Position numbers and translations under genes: made by a program
Notes under the pieces: generated by a model
The model's database searches: none
What the model saw: the letters and a program-made list of their open reading frames with translations, nothing else
Told to the model about the DNA's origin: nothing
Shown: positions 34,413 through 44,339 of the stretch, piece after piece
Layout: the number at the start of each line of letters is the position of its first letter
Position numbering within the stretch: the stretch's first letter is position 1
From: Bufo bufo
Lineage: Eukaryota > Chordata > Amphibia > Anura > Bufonidae
Direction: 5' to 3'
NCBI RefSeq assembly: GCF_905171765.1
Contig: NC_053390.1
Coordinates: 592,311,793-592,375,792 of the forward strand
DNA length: 64,000 bases

Positions 34413-34658
34413 GTGCCGATATTCGAGATTAATATTTGCTATTCGAATAATCGCGCCCAACACTACCAGGTACTAATGCTCTACACAGGGGCATACACTT
34501 ATTTTAAAACCCCAGAGCTAAACTTGGTAAATACTCCCCGTAAGTTTAGCTCTGGGGTTTTAAAATAAAAGTGTATGCCCCTGTGTAGAGCATAAGTACC
34601 TGGTAGTGTTGGGCGCAATTATTCGAATAGCAAATATTAATCGTAATTATATCGGCAC
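34413..34658. repeat. Palindrome made of two inverted hAT MITE ends
   Basis: Arms 34413-34525 and 34542-34658 are near-perfect reverse complements around a 16-bp spacer. Each arm includes a terminus reading TAGTGTTGGGCGC followed by ATTATTCGAATAGC (left terminus ends at 34465, right begins at 34604) and the same neighbouring host-like sequence. Inclusion of the flank shows an inverted duplication rather than one MITE. Confidence 0.75.
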
Positions 34659-35430
34659 TTTGAGAATTTGCGAATATTTTGAATATAGTAATATATATTC
34701 GTATTTAAAATATTCTAGATTTTTTTTTTATCTGAATCCAAGATCCCTCCCTGCTTCTAGCAACCAATAGGAAAGTTGCCTACCCCTTACTATATAAAAA
34801 CCTCCCCAGCAGCCATTTTCTGCTGTTTTATGGAGTTCTGAGAGAGACAGCAGTGTCATTGCTGTGCTCTGTGCTTTCCACTCATTACATTAGATAGATA
34901 TTTAGTTAGATCATATATATAATAAAGATAGTTAGTGGGAGATAGTCAGTGTAGGTTAGATAGTGATATAGTGTAGCTGGTTCCAGTGCAGGGTGTTAGG
35001 TAATGTGATAGGTTTTGCTGTCCATACATGCAGACATAGTGCTGTGATGTCACAACAATACATAGTGTACCAATCAGTAATATGTAGTCAGACCTGCTAA
35101 AATGTGAAGTTTCACGTATTGCGCCAAAATATGCGCATCATTAATTGCCGATTAGCGCAATCACGGATATATTGGAGCACTCTATCTGCATATAAAGCCA
35201 TTTTTTTATGTTTTGCCGTGCCAACCATTTTCTACAGTCTCAGGAAACTTCTAGCAGCTTGGAAAATGTAGCTAAAGTCACCCACGCCTGTTTTGTGCGC
35301 GCTTATATTACAATATTACACTGCCGATTTATGTGGAGTTTTAGTGTTGTCTGTGGCAGTTTTATCAAAACACAATATTCTCTTGTTATAGCATTTATTT
35401 CTGTAACAAAGCAAAAAATAAACACCTGAA
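34604..35430 (+). mobile_element. 5' end and promoter of a second hAT family
   Basis: Starts with the TAGTGTTGGGCGC terminus, then subterminal ATTCGAATA words. ACCAATAGG at 34762 and CTATATAAAA at 34790-34799 look like CCAAT and TATA boxes, the same order as in the large hAT copies. A GATAGTTAGT/TAGATAG-rich leader follows. No transposase is left. The 73- and 88-codon frames at 35208-35582 overlap on opposite strands and show no domain. Confidence 0.55.
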
Positions 35431-35434
35431 ACAC

Positions 35435-35764
35435 ACGGGGGGACATTTATCAAACCAGATACATCAGGTTTTTGGTGTAAAATGGTTACACAATATGCAG
35501 ATTGAGCCTTTTCTGCAATATTTTGGAGACACAGCACTTTTCTAAGGTAGAAAAGTAAGATTAGACCTGGATTATGGCACATTTAATATCTGCAACACTA
35601 ATATCCTATGCCAGGCAGCTCCATAATGTGTATTTTTAAGATACAGCCATACAACACAATGCAGTTGCACCAAATACATGAAAACTGTGCACCATTTCAT
35701 ACATGTGTTTTATAAAAACTATGAAATTTAGGACTATGCGAAGGAACTCTAAAATATATAAAGA
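35435..35764. repeat. ATTTATCAA-type interspersed repeat and nondescript AT-rich DNA
   Basis: GGGGGGACATTTATCAAACC at 35438 marks a repeat start of a type also hinted at near 60090 (GGGAGTTTATCAAG). The rest shows no gene or clear structure up to the target duplication of Element II. Confidence 0.4.
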
Positions 35765-35778
35765 AAAGATTGCAACAT
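35765..35778. repeat. Target-site duplication of Element II, left copy
   Basis: AAAGATTGCAACAT at 35765-35778 recurs exactly at 37824-37837, framing Element II. At 14 bp it suits retrotransposition. Confidence 0.85.
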
Positions 35779-37823
35779 TGGAAAATCAAAATAGGTAGCA
35801 CTACTGCGTCAGGTTCCCCGGATGGGTGCTCTCAGCCGAACAGATTCACCCAATCTATATAAGCTAAAATAAATCAAAAGAGAGGCTAGGCACTCGCTAT
35901 ATCTGGAGTAAGTGGTACTTTATTAGTAACTATAAAACCATAAAGATTTGGGGCATTAAATAAATATATGAGGGTGAGTCTGGCCAGACTAAAAAGTGGT
36001 GTAAAATAATAAATAATAAATATAAATATACATACAATTGTAAGGTTAAAATAATGTAGGTTCTCCAGTAGAACCCGATCTGTGAGGAATTACGGTAATG
36101 TGTTCTTACTGCAATATAACTTTCAATCAAATAGTCACATATGCTTGTTTTTTCACATAAATTTTCTTGCATTAATACTATTGTAGCAATATTCGCTAAA
36201 AAATTTGCATACAGTTTTGTATATTTCCACGCTAGTAAATGTTCGCAATCAAATTCGAATGTATTTCTACAATGTCCACCATCAAAATTTGAATGTTGTC
36301 AAAACCATATCATTCAGTTGTGATGTTGAGTTATATTGTTCGAATCAAGCTAAACAATCGATTGAACCCCCGACACAGTTATTTTGATTAACCTCTATAC
36401 AGTGTATCTACTCACAAGCCAGGTCGATATGGGCGGAATCTGCAGCGTCCCGCATGGTAGCTACACCAGGTCCCCCACTCCTGCTTACTCACGTTGAGTA
36501 TCAAATTTCACCAGAGGAATGTAGTAAAATCGAAAAACTGTTGATTTCTGCTGCAATGTCGAGGGCGTCTCGATTGTAATGTTCTTTATCATCCACTTTT
36601 AGCGAATGTGAATGTATCTCACTGGTGCAAGTGACTACTTTGCGTATTTCCGGTTCTCAGGATGACACGAGTTTTAGAATCTGGTTGCGATTTTTCTACC
36701 CAGAATACTCGTTGCTGTAAATAACGGTGGTCTTTATGTTTAGCAGGAGGATCCAAAACCAAACGCGTTTCGGGGCTCAAAGTGGCCCCTTCCTCAGTGG
36801 TTAGACTGTCCTCCATAATCCATATTCTTATATAGGGGATTTGAAACATACAAAATGTGCGATGGATCTAGCCCACATCAAATAATGGGGTGGATTTAGC
36901 CTGGATCAGACATTTCTTATTTCTTTCATATTGCTCCCATAATTGGATTTTTCTTTTAAAATTTTCGTCAAACATGTTAAACAGGTTACTTAGAATTTAT
37001 TGCACTAAAAAACGCAAAATAAAAAATACAAAAATAAATAAATTTAAAAAACGCATATGCAATACTGATGCATTTTCATTGCGTTTTCAGTAAAAACCTC
37101 AGTAAAAATACATTCACATTCGCTAAAAGTGGATGATAAATAACATTACAATCGAGACGCCCTCAAAATCAACAGTTTTTCGATTTTACTACATTCCTCT
37201 GGTGAAATTCGATACTCACGTAAGTAAGCAGGAGTGGGGGACCTGGTGTAGCTACCACGTGGGATGCCACAGATCATTCACCGGATTCCGCCCATATCGA
37301 CCTGGCTTGTGAGTAGATACACTGTATAGAGGTTAATCAAAATAACTGTGTTCAATCGATTGTTTAGCTCGATTCGAACAATATAACTAAACATTACAAC
37401 TGAATGATACGGTTCTGACAAGATTCACATTTTGATGGTGGACATTGTAGAAATACATTTGAATTTAATTGCTAAGATTTACTAGCGTGGAAATATACAA
37501 AACTGTATGAAAATTTTTCAGCGACTATTGCTACAATAGTATTAATGCAAGAAAATGTATGTGAAAAAACAAACATATGTGACTATTTGATTGAAAGTTA
37601 TATTGCAGTAAGAACACATTAACTGGGTTCTACTGGAGAACCTACATTATTTTAACCCTACAATATTATGTATATTTATATTTATTTATTATTTTACACC
37701 ACTTTTCAGTCTTGCCAGACTCACACTCACATATTTATTTAATGCCCCAAATCTTTATGGTTTTATAGTTACTAATAAAGTACCACTTACTCCAAATATA
37801 GTGAGTGCCCAGCCTTTCTTTTG
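35779..37823 (-). mobile_element. Element II: hammerhead-bearing inverted-repeat retroelement
   Basis: A 2.05-kb insertion between 14-bp duplications. Tail 35779-35873, left arm 35874-36618, loop 36619-37108, right arm 37109-37823. The arms read as reverse complements with scattered mismatches. A minus-strand hammerhead lies in the loop at 36745-36814. TAATAAAG sits near the outer end of the right arm (37770). The tail contains GGGTGCTCTCAGCCGAACAG and GATTCACCCAATC, related to the tails of Elements I and III. No coding capacity; short internal frames have no domain. Confidence 0.82.
36745..36814 (-). ncRNA. Type I hammerhead ribozyme (Element II)
   Basis: Minus strand: stem I strand GGAGGACAGTCTAACCA, core CTGAGGA, stem II GGGGC/GCCCC with an 8-nt loop, GAAAC, minimal stem III (GCG), cleavage triplet GTT, then TGG pairing back to CCA. 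After an internal loop, TCCTCC pairs with GGAGGA. All conserved core positions are present. The core is nearly identical to that of Element I, while the stems differ in sequence and keep their pairing, which supports a real RNA structure. Confidence 0.82.
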
Positions 37824-37837
37824 AAAGATTGCAACAT
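37824..37837. repeat. Target-site duplication of Element II, right copy
   Basis: Exact match to 35765-35778 (AAAGATTGCAACAT), directly after the right arm. Confidence 0.85.
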
Positions 37838-37860
37838 ACTTAACTGTTTAGGCCTATTAA

Positions 37861-38267
37861 GGCCTCTTTCACACAGCGTTTTTTTTTTACGTTTACGGGC
37901 TGTTTTTTGCGGTCCGTATACGGAACCATTTATTTCAATGGTTCCGAAAAAAAACGGAATGTAATCTGTATGCATTCCGTTCCCGTATTTCAGTTTTTCC
38001 GTTCCATTAAAAGATAAAACATGTCCTATTATTGCCTGCAAATCACGTTCCGTGGCTCCATTCAAGTCAATGAGTACGCAAAAAAAACAGAACACATACA
38101 GAAATGTATCCTTATGTCTTCCGTATTCGTTCCATTTTTGTGGAACATGTATATGCCATATAGAAAAACAGAATGGAAACACAATGGAAACAAAAAAAGG
38201 AACAACGGATCAGTGAAAAACTGACCGCAAAACACTGAAAAAGCCATACGGTCATGTGAAAGAGGCC
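37861..38267. mobile_element. PIF/Harbinger-type MITE 2
   Basis: Ends GGCCTCTTTCACAC and GTGAAAGAGGCC, flanked by TAA at 37858-37860 and 38268-38270. The interior is rich in TTCCGT/ACGGAA inverted words. It shares the form and the TTTCACAC word of MITE 1 but is a separate family. Frames inside (37787-38247) are by-products. Confidence 0.75.
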
Positions 38268-38291
38268 TAAGTGTTATGGGTTTTAGACTAA

Positions 38292-38537
38292 GGCTAGTTT
38301 CGCACTAGCTGCAGCCTTCTCCGGCATGCTGTTTTGGTGGATGAACTGCCTGCCGGATCTGTGCTGCCTCTAGTGCACGTGTGTCGCCGGAGGTTCACTC
38401 CCGCCCCATTGACTGAGAGGCAAACATGCTGAGAGGCGGCTGGAATAAAACTGCGACATGTACGTGCACCAGCAGCAGCACAGATCCGGCAGGCTGTTCA
38501 CCTGCCGGAGAAGGCTGCCACTAGTACGAAACTAGCC
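38292..38537. mobile_element. PIF/Harbinger-type MITE 3
   Basis: Ends GGCTAGTTTCGCACTAGC and CACTAGTACGAAACTAGCC, flanked by TAA (38289-38291 and 38538-38540). The interior holds GATCTGTGCTGC and its inverse and CTGCCGGA words. It lies only 24 bp from MITE 2, so both used neighbouring TAA targets. Confidence 0.75.
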
Positions 38538-38642
38538 TAAGTAAAATATGTGAAAATATAATAAATTTCAGAGACAATTTTAGGCAAATACTTTAACCTT
38601 AGGAAAGCTCACAAAATACTTCATGCTTCTTAGATAATTTTT

Positions 38643-39605
38643 TAACATATCTTTATTATTACAAATTAACTCTTTATCAGAGTCAATAATAAATATAAAA
38701 ATAAGCAGCAATGTTGGAGATACTGATCCACAAAGGTGTGTCCCCAAGATACTCCCAGTCGAACAAATTACATCATCAAGAGACAGTAGGCATGGTAAAT
38801 CCTAATATCAATTACATGTTACACATTGTAATCCAAACCTAATTGTCCCATATGTAGCTAATACACCATACCACATAACACATATAATGCCCAGCAGGTT
38901 GGATACACTGTTGCAAGCATATAATAAAGGGAAACAACCGGCCTCAATATGCAATCAACACTATATAATCCAACCCACAAGGCAACCACTTGACATGGAA
39001 TGCATGTGAAAAATAGCTATCATTGTCATACAGACCGGGAGAATCACAGGGCACAACAACCCCAACGCACGTTTCGCCTTAGCTTCTTCCTAGGGGCGTG
39101 TCTAAACATCCCACCCATCCCTCTCTTTATCCTACCTACCCGTACAAATGGACAAACCCCCACCATTACCTAATACACCTGGAGTAAGTGGAACGGTCAG
39201 ACTGTCCTATGCCCTAACTACTGATTTCGCGATCCTAGCCCTGACCATGTGATCCATACATGATCACATGATCGCACCAGTACATCGCCAGAGTGAGGGC
39301 CATTTGAGTCACGCAATGCGAGAGCTGGCCAACCACGTGACAAACCACATGAGCGGACCAACTCGCGGGCACCCGCAAGTCAGACAGACCCAACCCGGAT
39401 ATAACCCAAATGTGTCAGATACGTCAGAGATCACGTCACGGGAGTAGGCACACCGCATGACCCAGACAGATCACATGATCCGTTGCTGTGACTGCAAAGG
39501 GATAACGTTATGGTAAATAAAAACAGAAGTATATATATGGGGATATGGCCAGCCGAACAGATTAAAATGTAAATAAATAACAAATCATACAAAAAAACTA
39601 CGGTA
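38643..39605 (-). repeat. PLE-B terminal repeat, left (inverted to the right one)
   Basis: Reverse complement of about 58617-59544. Landmarks: TTAACATATCTTTATTATTA at the outer end, GGTGTGTCCCCAAGATACTC, a run of GATCACATGATCGCACCAG-like words, and AGCCGAACAGATTAAAATG at the inner end. It contains a decayed hammerhead-like motif (39063-39105, minus). PLE-B coding sequence starts directly at its inner end. Inverted terminal repeats are a known PLE configuration. Confidence 0.8.
39063..39105 (-). ncRNA. Decayed hammerhead-like motif in the left PLE-B terminal repeat
   Basis: Minus strand reads CCCCTAGGAAGAAGCTAAGG then CGAAACGTGCGTTGGGG. The GAAACG half is kept; the CUGANGA half is degenerate. 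The mate at 59111-59153 (plus strand) reads CCCCAGGAAGAAGCTCAGGC then GAAACGTGTGTTGGGG. Unlikely to cleave. Confidence 0.4.
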
Positions 39606-39606
39606 A

Positions 39607-39802
39607 CTACCGTAAAGAAAAGAAAAGGCCGGACGCCGATATTGTCAGATTCATCACTGGATTTAACACTAAATGGAAGGAGGTACGTGCTGCTATAGAA
39701 AAATTTTGGGACATCCTAAGAATAGATCCCCAATTACAACAGATCGTACCGTCCTATCCTTCAATAACCTATAGAAGAGCAAGGAATTTGAGGGATCATC
39801 TG
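39607..39802 (+). pseudogene. PLE-B RT-side coding fragment
   Basis: Open codons starting near DIVRFITGFNTKWKEVRAAI and ending SITYRRARNLRDHLVRS. This is the PLE connector between RT and endonuclease. It stops where hAT copy 3 inserted; the next codons (HYVRKRP) continue at 47625 on the far side. RT proper is absent, so PLE-B was already 5'-truncated next to its inverted terminal repeat. Confidence 0.75.
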
Positions 39803-39810
39803 GTCAGGAG
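39803..39810. repeat. 8-bp target-site duplication of hAT copy 3, left
   Basis: GTCAGGAG at 39803-39810 and again at 47617-47624. Removing the insertion restores an uninterrupted PLE-B reading frame across the site, which confirms both the target and the 8-bp length typical of hAT. Confidence 0.9.
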
Positions 39811-39940
39811 TAGAGTTGAGCGAACACCTGGATGTTCGGGTTCGAGAAGTTCGGCCGAACTTGCCGGAAATGTTCGGGTTCGGGATCCGAACTTCGTCCC
39901 GAACCCGAACCCCATTGAAGTCAATGGGGACCCGAACTTT
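39811..39940 (+). repeat. hAT 3' terminus and subterminal cluster, copy 3
   Basis: TAGAGTTGAGCGAACACCTG then GTTCGGGTTCG words as in copy 1. The start is fixed by the target duplication ending at 39810. Confidence 0.85.
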
Positions 39941-40094
39941 TGGGCACTAAAAAGGCTGTAAAACAGCCCAGCAAAGAGCTAGAGGGCTGCAAAAGGCAGC
40001 AACATGTAGGTAAATCCCCTGCAAACAAATGTGGATAGGGAAATTAATTAAAATAAAAATTAAAAAAATAAAAATGAACCAATATCAATTGGAC

Positions 40095-40765
40095 AGAGGT
40101 CCCATAGCAGAGAATTTGGCTTCACGTCAGCAGAGAATCAGCCTCTTCATGCCATAGCAAAGAATCTGGCTTCATGTCAGCAGAGAATCAGTCTCTTCAT
40201 GCCATAGCAGAGAATCTGGCTTCATGTCAGCGCAGAATCAGTCTTCATGTCATAGCAGAGAATCAGGCTTCACGTCACCCACCACTGGAACAGGCCACTG
40301 TCACACATTTAGGCCCCGGCACGCAGACAGAGGAGAGCGGTCCCGTAACAGAGAATCTGGCCTTATGTCAGCGCAGAATCTGTCTTCATGTCATAGCAGA
40401 GAATCAGGCTTCACGTCACCCACCACTGGAACAGGCCACTGTCACACATTTAGGCCCCGGCACCCAGACAGAGGAGAGCGGTCCCGTAACAGAGAATCTG
40501 GCCTTATGTCAGCGCAGAATCTGTCTTTATGTCATAGCAGAGAATCAGGCTTCACGTCACCCACCACTGGAACAGGCCACTGTCACACATTTAGGCCCAG
40601 GCACCCAGGCAGAGGAGAGAGGTCCCGAAACAGAGAATCTGGCCTTATGTCAGCGCAGAATCTGTCTTCATGTCATAGCAGAGAATCAGGCTTCACGTCA
40701 CCCACCACTGGAACAGGCCACTGTCACACATTTAGGCCCCGGCACCCAGACAGAGGAGAGGTTCA
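40095..40765 (+). repeat. 141-bp array, copy 3 (under 5 units)
   Basis: Same unit as the 5.2-kb arrays in copies 1 and 2. The variants match copy 2 (CCACCACTGGAACAGGCC). A 228-codon plus-strand frame (40174-40860) runs through it into a short unique tail ending 18 bp before the transposase stop on the other strand. Confidence 0.85.
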
Positions 40766-40877
40766 TTCAACTTTGGGTTGCCCCGCAATATAATGGTAAA
40801 ATGAAATTAAAAATAGTATTGAATGAGGAAGTGCCCTGGAGTAGAATAATATATTGTTAAGGGGAGGTAGTTAATAT

Positions 40878-43800
40878 CTAATCTGCACAAGGGATGGACA
40901 GGTCCTGTGGGATCCATGCCTGGTTCATTTTTATGAACGTCAGCTTGTCCACATTGGCTGTAGACAGGCGGCTGCGTTTGTCTGTAATGACGCCCCCCGC
41001 CGTGCTGAATACACGTTCAGACAAAACGCTGGCCGCCGGGCAGGCCAGCACCTCCAAGGCATAAAAGGCTAGCTCTGGCCACGTGGACAATTTGGAGACC
41101 CAGAAGTTGAATGGGGCTGAACCATCAGTCAGTACGTAGAGGGGTGTGCACAGGTACTGTTCCACCATGTTAGTGAAATGTTGCCTCCTGCTAACACGTT
41201 CCGTATCAGGTGGTGGTGCACTTAGCTGTGGCGTGTTGACAAAACTTTTCCACATCTCTGCCATGCTAACCCTGCCCTCAGAGGAGCTGGGCGTGACACA
41301 GCTGCGTTGGCGACCTCTTGCTCCTCCTCTGCCTTCGCCTTGGGCTTCCACTGGTTCCCCTGTGACATTTGTGAATGCTCTCAGTAGCACATCTACCAAC
41401 GTGCGCTTGTACTCGCGCATCTTCCTATCACGCTCCAGTGTAGGAAGTAAGGTGGGCACATTGTCTTTGTACCGGGGATCCAGCAGGGTGGCAACCCAGT
41501 AGTCCGCACACGTTAAAATGTAGGCAACTCTGCTGTCGTTGCGCAGGCACTGCAGCATGTAGTCGCTCATGTGTGCCAGGCTGCCCAGAGTTAAGGACAA
41601 ACTGTCCTCTGTGGGAGGCGTATCGTCATCGTCCTGTGTTTCCTCCCAGCCACGCACCAGTGATGGGCCCGAGCTGCTTTGGGTGCCACCCCGCTGTGAA
41701 CATGCTTCATCCTCATCCTCCTCCACCTCCTCCTCATCCTCGTCCTCCTCGTCCTCCAGTAGTGGGCCCTGTCTGGCCACATTTGTACCTGGCCTCTGGT
41801 GTTGAAAAAAACCTCCCTCTGAGTCACTTCGAAGAGACTGGCCTGAAAGTGCTAAAAATTACCCCTCTTCCTCCTCTTCCTCCTGGGCCACCTCCTCTTC
41901 CATCATCGCCCTAAGTGTTTTCTCAAGGAGACATAGAAGTGGTATTGTAACGCTGATAACGGCGTCATCGCAACTGGCCATGTTGGTGGAGTACTCGAAA
42001 CAGCGCAACAGGGCACACAGGTCTCGCATGGAGGCCCAGTCATTGGTGGTGAAGTGTGTCTGATCCGCAGTGCGACTGACCCGTGCGTGCTGCAGCTGAA
42101 ACTCCACTATGGCCTGCTGCTGCTCGCACAGTCTGTCCAGCATATGCAAGGTGGAGTTCCACCTGGTGGGTACGTCGCATATGAGGCGGTGAGCGGGAAG
42201 GCCGAAGTTACGCTGTAGCGCAGACAGGCGAACAGCGGCAGGGTGTGAACGCCGAAAGCGCGAACAGACGGCCTGCACTTTATGCAGCAGCTCTGACATG
42301 TTGGGGTAGTTGCGAATGAACTTCTGCACCACCAAATTCAGCACATGCGCCAGGCAAGGGATGTGCGTCAAACCGGCTAGTCCCAGAGCTGCAACGAGAT
42401 TTCGCCCATTATCGCACACCACCAGGCCGGGCTTGAGGCTCACCGGCAGCAACCACTCGTCGGTCTGTTGTTCTATACCCCCCACAACTCCTGTGCGGTG
42501 TGGGGCCTGTCGCCCAAACATAGTTTCAGAAACGGCCTGCTGACGTTTACCCTGGGCTGTGCTGCAGTTGGTGGTGAAGGTGTGTGGCTGACTGGATGAG
42601 CAGGTGGAAGAAGAGGAGGAGGAAGCTGAGTAGGAGGAGGAGGAGACAGGAGGCAAAGAATGTTGCCCTGCGATCCTTTGCGGCGGAAGGACGTGCGCCA
42701 AACAGCTCTCCGCCTGGGGCCCAGCCGCCACTACATTTACCCAGTGTGCAGTTAGGGAGATATAGCGTCCCTGGCCGTGCTTACTGGTCCACGTATCTGT
42801 GGTTAGGTGGACCTTGCCACAGATGGCGTTGCGCAGTGCACACTTGATTTTATCGGACACTTGTTTGTGCAGGGAAGGCACGGCTCTCTTGGAGAAGTAG
42901 TGGCGGCTGGGAACAACATACTGTGGGACAGCAAGTGACATGAGCTGTTTGAAGCTGTGTGTGTCCACCAGCCTAAATGACAGCATTTCATAGGCCAGTA
43001 GTTTAGAAATGCTGGCATTCAGGGCCAGGGATCTAGGGTGGCTAGGTGGGAATTTACGCTTTCTCTCAAATGTTTGTGAGATGGAGAGCTGAACGCTGCC
43101 GTGTGACATGGTTGAGATGCTTGGTGACGCAGGTGGTGGTGTTGGTGGTACATCCCATGTTTGCTGGGCGGCAGGTGCCAACGTTCCTCCAGAGGCAGAC
43201 GAAGAGGCCGAGGCGGCGGCAGCAGCAGCAGAAGAGGCCGAGGCGGCGGCAGCAGCTCAAGAGGCCGAGGCGGCAGCAGCAGAAGAGGCAGCAGGGGGAG
43301 CCTGAGTGACTTCTTTGTTTTTAAGGTATTTACTCCACTGCAGTTCATGCTTTGCATGCAGGTGCCTGGTCATGCAGGTTGTGCTAAGGTTCAGAACGTT
43401 AATGCCTCGCTTCAGGCTCTGATGGCACAGCGTGCAAACCACTCGGGTCTTGTCGTCAGCACATTGTTTGAAGAAGTGCCATGCCAGGGAACTCCTTGAA
43501 GCTGCCTTTGGGGTGCTCGGTCCCAGATGGCGGCGGTCAGTAGCAGGCGGAGTATCTTGGCGACGGGTGTTCTGATTTTGCCCACTGCTCCCTCTTTTGC
43601 TACGCTGTTGGCTCGGTCTCACCACTGCCTCTTCCTCCGAACTCTGAAAGTCAGTGGCACGACCTTCATTCCATGTGGGGTCTAGGACCTCATCGTCCCC
43701 TGCATCGTCTTCCACCCAGTCTTGACCCCTGACCTCCTGTTCAGTCTGCACACTGCAGAAAGACGCAGTAGTTGGCACGTGTGTTTCGTCATCATCAGAG

Positions 43801-44325
43801 ACGTGCTGAGGTGGTATTCCCATGTCCTCATCATCAGGAAACATAAGTGGTTGTGCGTTAGTGCATTCTATCTCTTCCACCCCTGGTGAAGAGCTAGGTG
43901 GATTCCCTTGGGAAACCCTGGCAGCAGAGTCTTCAAACAGCATAAGAGACTGCTGCATAACTTGAGGCTCAGACAGTTTCCCTGATATGCATGGGGGTGA
44001 TGCGACAGACTGATGGGCTTGGTTTTCATGCGCCATCTGTGCGCTTTCTGCAGAAGACTGGGTGGGAGATAATGTGAACGTGCTGGATGCACTGTCGGCC
44101 ACCCAATTGACTAATGCCTGTACCTGCTCAGGCCTTAACATCCTTAGAACGGCATTGGGCCCCACCAAATATGGCTGTAAATTCTGTCGGCTACTGGGAG
44201 GTAGTTGGTACACTAGGACGTGTGGCTGTGGCAGAATGCCCACGTCCTCTCCCAGCACCAGAGGGTCCACTAACACCACCACGACCATGTCCACGTCCGC
44301 GTCCCTTATTAGATGTTTTCCTCAT
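40878..44325 (-). pseudogene. hAT transposase, BED-finger type, copy 3
   Basis: Start ATG at 44325; stop at 40878 after the dimerisation region. Domain order as in copy 1. Lesions: a 4-bp deletion in the leader near 44200; a TGA at 43257-43259 in the A/S-rich linker; a shifted patch near 42480-42530 between two compensating indels; an in-frame TAA at 41859-41861, the same codon as in copy 1. Catalytic TTDTWTS and LVVCDN motifs and the SERVFSTAG block are kept. Inactive. Confidence 0.9.
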
Positions 44326-44339
44326 TGTTCCCGTTCACC

